Shown here: piece by piece, positions 62,001 through 64,000 of the stretch
Position numbering within the stretch: position 1 is the first letter of the stretch
How the letters are laid out: each line of letters opens with the position of its first letter
Origin: Roseiarcus sp963794155
GTDB taxonomy: Bacteria; Pseudomonadota; Alphaproteobacteria; Rhizobiales; Beijerinckiaceae
Assembly: GCA_963794155.1 (NCBI GenBank)
Contig: CAWCCX010000017.1
Span: 186,001 to 250,000 of the forward strand
Length of the DNA: 64,000 nt
Reading direction: 5' to 3'
Translations under genes and position numbers: made by a program
The notes under the pieces: generated by a model
Databases searched by the model: none
What the model was told of the DNA's origin: nothing
The model's input: the letters and a program-made list of their open reading frames with translations, nothing else

Positions 62001-64000
62001 GAGTACAAGATCATCGCGAACAGGATCTGGAGGGTGGTGAAATATCCGATGGAGAGCACCTCTGCCGCGGCCTCATCGCGTTCAGCGCTGTTCTCGTCGG
62101 ATTTCACAGGGGCCGTAAAGGCCTTGGAGGCCTGCTCGAGCACCCGTGGCCGCATGGCCACTTTTCGAGAAGTGTTGCAGTCACTGAGCAGCGCCCGGAC
62201 CGGAACCACCCATCCTGCGGCTCGCAGTTGCTGCGCCAAGCGGGCAATGAGGATCGAGTGCCCACCAGCCTCAGCGAATCCATCGTCCAATCCCAAGGGC
62301 GTCTCAAATATGGCCCGGCAGATCGCCAGCACTTCCTCACATTCGCGGTCCATCCCCGCATCGGCATCAAGCACCTTGACTTCGCCTTGGTCGCGCGCGC
62401 TGGCCAGTGTGTCCGAGCGAGCGTCCTCTGCTTCCGGCTCGCCGCTTCTCGGCAGATGAGATAGGTCTGGCAAGCGCTTCCGGTCGATCTTCCCTGAGAC
62501 CGGCTGCATGACGAATTTCTCTATAAGGAAGATCCTCGTCGGGATCGACGGCGCTGGAACTTGTTTGGCCAGCATCGCCGTCACCCGGGCAGCCCACTCC
62601 GCCGGCGCTGGTGCGACCACCGAGATCTCGCCTTTGCAGATTGATGGCGCGGCTACAAAGGCGACGAGGGTCTCGTTCTGGTAATCCAGAACGGCGGCCT
62701 CGATCTCATTGAATTGCGTCTGGAGGATATCCTCAACTGCCTGCGCCTCAACGCGATGCCCGCGCACTTTAAGTTGCGCGTCGATTCGGCCGAGGAAGTG
62801 CACGCGCTGCGTATGAATGTCGATTTTGCATTTGTCCCCAGTGCGGTAAAGGCGGCCGAACTGAGGGTGCGATATGAACTTCTGAGCAGTTTGGTCCGGC
62901 AAATTGCGGTACCCGCGCGCAACGTGCACTCCCCCGATGCAGAGCTCTCCAACCTCCCCGTGGGGCAGTGGTTGGAGTTGGTTGGCCTCGAGGATGACGT
63001 AGGTGACATTGGCGAATGGGGATCCGATTGTGATGGGCTCCCCCGGCCGCAAACTCTGGCGGCTCGTATCGGTGCTCGCCTCTGTGGGTCCGTAAGTGTT
63101 GATGATTTGCCGTCTGCCCCGGGTCCAGGGCTCAACGAGCGCGCTGGGGAAGGCTTCGCCGGCCGGCACGATATAACGGCACAGGGGATAGGGGAGATCC
63201 ACCTCGGGTGTTGACGTAAGAGCTGTGAGCAGCACCGGAGGACAGAAGAGGACCGTGACTTCAGCTTCGCGAAGGACGGAGACGAGGTCCGGTCCGGACC
63301 GGACCTGCTCCTTGGTCAGGATGACCACAGCGCAGCCCGACACCCAGGCGCTGTACATCTCAGAGATACTGCCGTCGTAGCCCAGCGACGAAGTGAGCGA
63401 GGTCGCGTCCATGCCCGGAAGGAGATCAAAATACTCAGCATAGCTCAGGGCCAGGTTCACGTAACCGGCATGCGGGCACTCCACGCCCTTTGGCATCCCA
63501 GTGGTTCCGCTTGTGTAAAAAATGGCGGCAAGGCGTTGCGTGGGGTCATCCAGCCACCAAGGCGGCGGTTCTCTTCGGAGGGGCCTCTCTGGCAACGTCA
63601 GCACGTCGAGTGTCGGCAGGTCGCGGAATTTCTCTTGCCCCCGCGTGAGAACGACAACGGGCTGTGCGTCGTTGAGCATGTGGGTGAGCAGCGCGTCGGG
63701 CAATGTGGTGTCGAGGAACACCATTGTACCGCCGGCCTTGAGGATGCCGAGGTGAGCCGCCACGATTTGCCAGTTGTCCTGCGTCATCGCCACGGCAACG
63801 ACCTGGTCGGGGCCGGTGAGGAAGGCCGAGAGGGCCGCGGCCACGCTTTCCGCTCGCCCGTCGAGCTCAGCGAAAGTCAGAGATTCGCCAGCATGGGGAA
63901 TCTGCAAGGCGGTAAGATGCGGAAACTTCTCCGCCGAGCGGCTGAAGACTTCCGTGAGCCAGCGGATCCCTTTCTGATGCGGGACGTTCACGAGGTGGCG
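59015..64000 (-). CDS. A-PCP-Pls/PosA-type membrane synthetase with C-terminal TraX-like domain
   Basis: At least 1658 residues; the GTG at 63991 could be the start but the gene may extend past the window. Domain order: adenylation domain (~1-520; IFYTSGTTGMPKGV, INTYGPTEAS, GRIDAQLKVRGHRVE, KIDRKRLP); carrier domain with Ser ~580 (EAGGHSILIARLAQQL); a Pls/PosA/Nts-type NRPS terminal domain (~640-1390) with several membrane spans and two left-handed beta-helix parts (GDVAISTGAYIQTTKWSG; GDG-type SVACGATVMSGAVIERDTTL); and a TraX-like membrane domain (~1394-1658; DWLKTAAIIAVLVDHFGYFF and RFIGRHTLEIYAIQL). It should activate an amino acid, load it on a carrier, and transfer or polymerise it at the membrane. 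The frame is intact throughout. Confidence 0.87.
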   Translation of the reverse strand, partial: RHLVNVPHQKGIRWLTEVFSRSAEKFPHLTALQIPHAGESLTFAELDGRAESVAAALSAFLTGPDQVVAVAMTQDNWQIVAAHLGILKAGGTMVFLDTTLPDALLTHMLNDAQPVVVLTRGQEKFRDLPTLDVLTLPERPLRREPPPWWLDDPTQRLAAIFYTSGTTGMPKGVECPHAGYVNLALSYAEYFDLLPGMDATSLTSSLGYDGSISEMYSAWVSGCAVVILTKEQVRSGPDLVSVLREAEVTVLFCPPVLLTALTSTPEVDLPYPLCRYIVPAGEAFPSALVEPWTRGRRQIINTYGPTEASTDTSRQSLRPGEPITIGSPFANVTYVILEANQLQPLPHGEVGELCIGGVHVARGYRNLPDQTAQKFISHPQFGRLYRTGDKCKIDIHTQRVHFLGRIDAQLKVRGHRVEAQAVEDILQTQFNEIEAAVLDYQNETLVAFVAAPSICKGEISVVAPAPAEWAARVTAMLAKQVPAPSIPTRIFLIEKFVMQPVSGKIDRKRLPDLSHLPRSGEPEAEDARSDTLASARDQGEVKVLDADAGMDRECEEVLAICRAIFETPLGLDDGFAEAGGHSILIARLAQQLRAAGWVVPVRALLSDCNTSRKVAMRPRVLEQASKAFTAPVKSDENSAERDEAAAEVLSIGYFTTLQILFAMILYSPLLVALLSIVDFIEFGTIFTTANLWAFIIDGFFVYLISLVAPFASLLWVMTIKFFLGGDIHKNNVTPGVYPKWSKMHLRIWCINRLENMVLVPLRAMYRSAPLMAFVLRQLGATVGENLQCAHDADLSGPLDLISIEGDVAISTGAYIQTTKWSGGRLHVGPVHLESGCKIGMRAAIANNVTVGRGTWVTPFTPILADVGTQEIWEGAPARFSGRCTQLKRTAIACQYAYPIWLLETLNVLMQIFLFFCLIVVPTAAIFWLARALVPNGEAELSSEYFRVTPLFEIVWRLTLYAFVVGWVTMVVTSLLGCLFIRWTAVSPGLFPSRGLRGALLMYRMKTFNNIQTLWTWTITGQYLRALAGMHFPRFGGSECDIMFNMIPEAVSADSQVFFSNGCFTNMLDCGAEHFKLRQLDMPRNFFGGNNCVAEYGNFPSNFMLGVSTPGNDIQFRRQMRSRLGEPMTVAGNPPLRFASASFEAEKETHRLPDFRLFLTRVFLFDFLGIGVLPITEVAVFPILYICLLRLGGRPIASAVIALILVEITLVLFSVAIKKSLVGSKWGSDHSTPFWSWRHFAYFFAQDCFFVWCRSPLAFCAGTVLANYVLRWMGCHIGQGTIVTRPMQCSDWNAVNFGNDCVVDGFLQFHTFENMMLKVKRTHIKDGCSVACGATVMSGAVIERDTTLLPLSLVLKEMNLITGAYEGSPAEPVSRLDAEVRDTLHSTSISPHAPHPVDNTDWLKTAAIIAVLVDHFGYFFTEDDLWWSVFGRLAAPTFFFLIGYAQSRTIPLRWIWLGVILTLLESWNANWTWVAPNILLSLALIRSARPYGQILLQRHGWAAFAFLVSALLAVSSIAGNIVDYGSEGWLWALFGLCQRRYVDSRSATDAAAPAQSSGLPAPAMKENAGRMRLLACVAAVVVYVWQEQREYSYPHIQLAVFIVCIGVWSASLCLFLRGPSRVQPPEAIAGALRFIGRHTLEIYAIQLAVSELLVKLLPDLAP

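Noticed and set aside
1..64000. tRNA or rRNA genes
   Set aside because: I saw no cloverleaf-like or rRNA-like sequence in the gaps between genes; a covariance-model scan would be needed to exclude a missed tRNA.

Overview
The window is GC-rich DNA from an alphaproteobacterium, most likely Hyphomicrobiales (Rhizobiales). The evidence is the AddAB repair pair, the oxygen-dependent (CobG/CobN) cobalamin pathway in tight overlapping operons, class III cyclase/TPR regulators, a DUF3618/CsbD stress cluster behind an EcfG-type promoter, and GANTC (CcrM-type) sites. I cannot name the family or genus.

Region 1 (1-4.3 kb): addB and the start of addA on the minus strand. Region 2 (4.3-29 kb): a cobalamin locus. 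cobC, cobQ and cobO are on the minus strand and cobD on the plus strand. A promoter and B12 riboswitch at about 9.7-9.9 kb precede the plus-strand series DUF1636-cobW-cobN-cobG-cobH-cobI-cobJ-(cobK antisense)-cobL-cobE-cobM, and cobB lies about 6 kb further on. Together these cover most steps from precorrin-2 to adenosylcobinamide phosphate. cobA, cobF, cobST and cobPUV are not in the window.

Region 3 (21.3-34.7 kb): accessory DNA wrapped around cobB. Three decayed copies of the cobB 5' end (about 25.0, 26.0 and 26.8 kb) lie upstream of the intact gene, and a copy of its 3' end lies 5 kb downstream (34.16 kb). Between them are a SAM-domain/cyclase/ATPase/TPR regulator, a methyltransferase, a ribbon-helix-helix-like gene with palindromic operators, a small membrane protein, an FAD oxidase, a LuxR-type ATPase regulator and a DUF4242 protein. 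Region 4 (34.7-46 kb): outer-membrane protein, second cyclase/TPR protein, DUF924, ClcA, an AT-richer glycosyltransferase patch, a membrane/stress cluster, a Cache protein, and a rearrangement junction joining a truncated WD40 gene to a truncated glycosyltransferase gene.

Region 5 (46-57.8 kb): flavin reductase and MFS transporter; lgt-midA-pgeF; an LPG-synthase-like membrane protein with pncA; a GH63-type plus GH13 glycosidase pair; a GNAT acetyltransferase. Region 6 (58-64 kb): an S41-type peptidase behind a giant membrane synthetase that fuses an adenylation domain, a carrier domain, a Pls/PosA-type domain and a C-terminal TraX-like domain.

The most surprising signal is that six separate reading-frame breaks (Uma2 gene, cobI, the cyclase gene twice, the ribbon-helix-helix-like gene, a cobB fragment) are each repaired by removing one T from a GANTTC hexamer. 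In every case this restores GANTC and the expected protein. A methylation-linked sequencing error is the simplest explanation; a DNA-level mutation hotspot at CcrM sites is the alternative.
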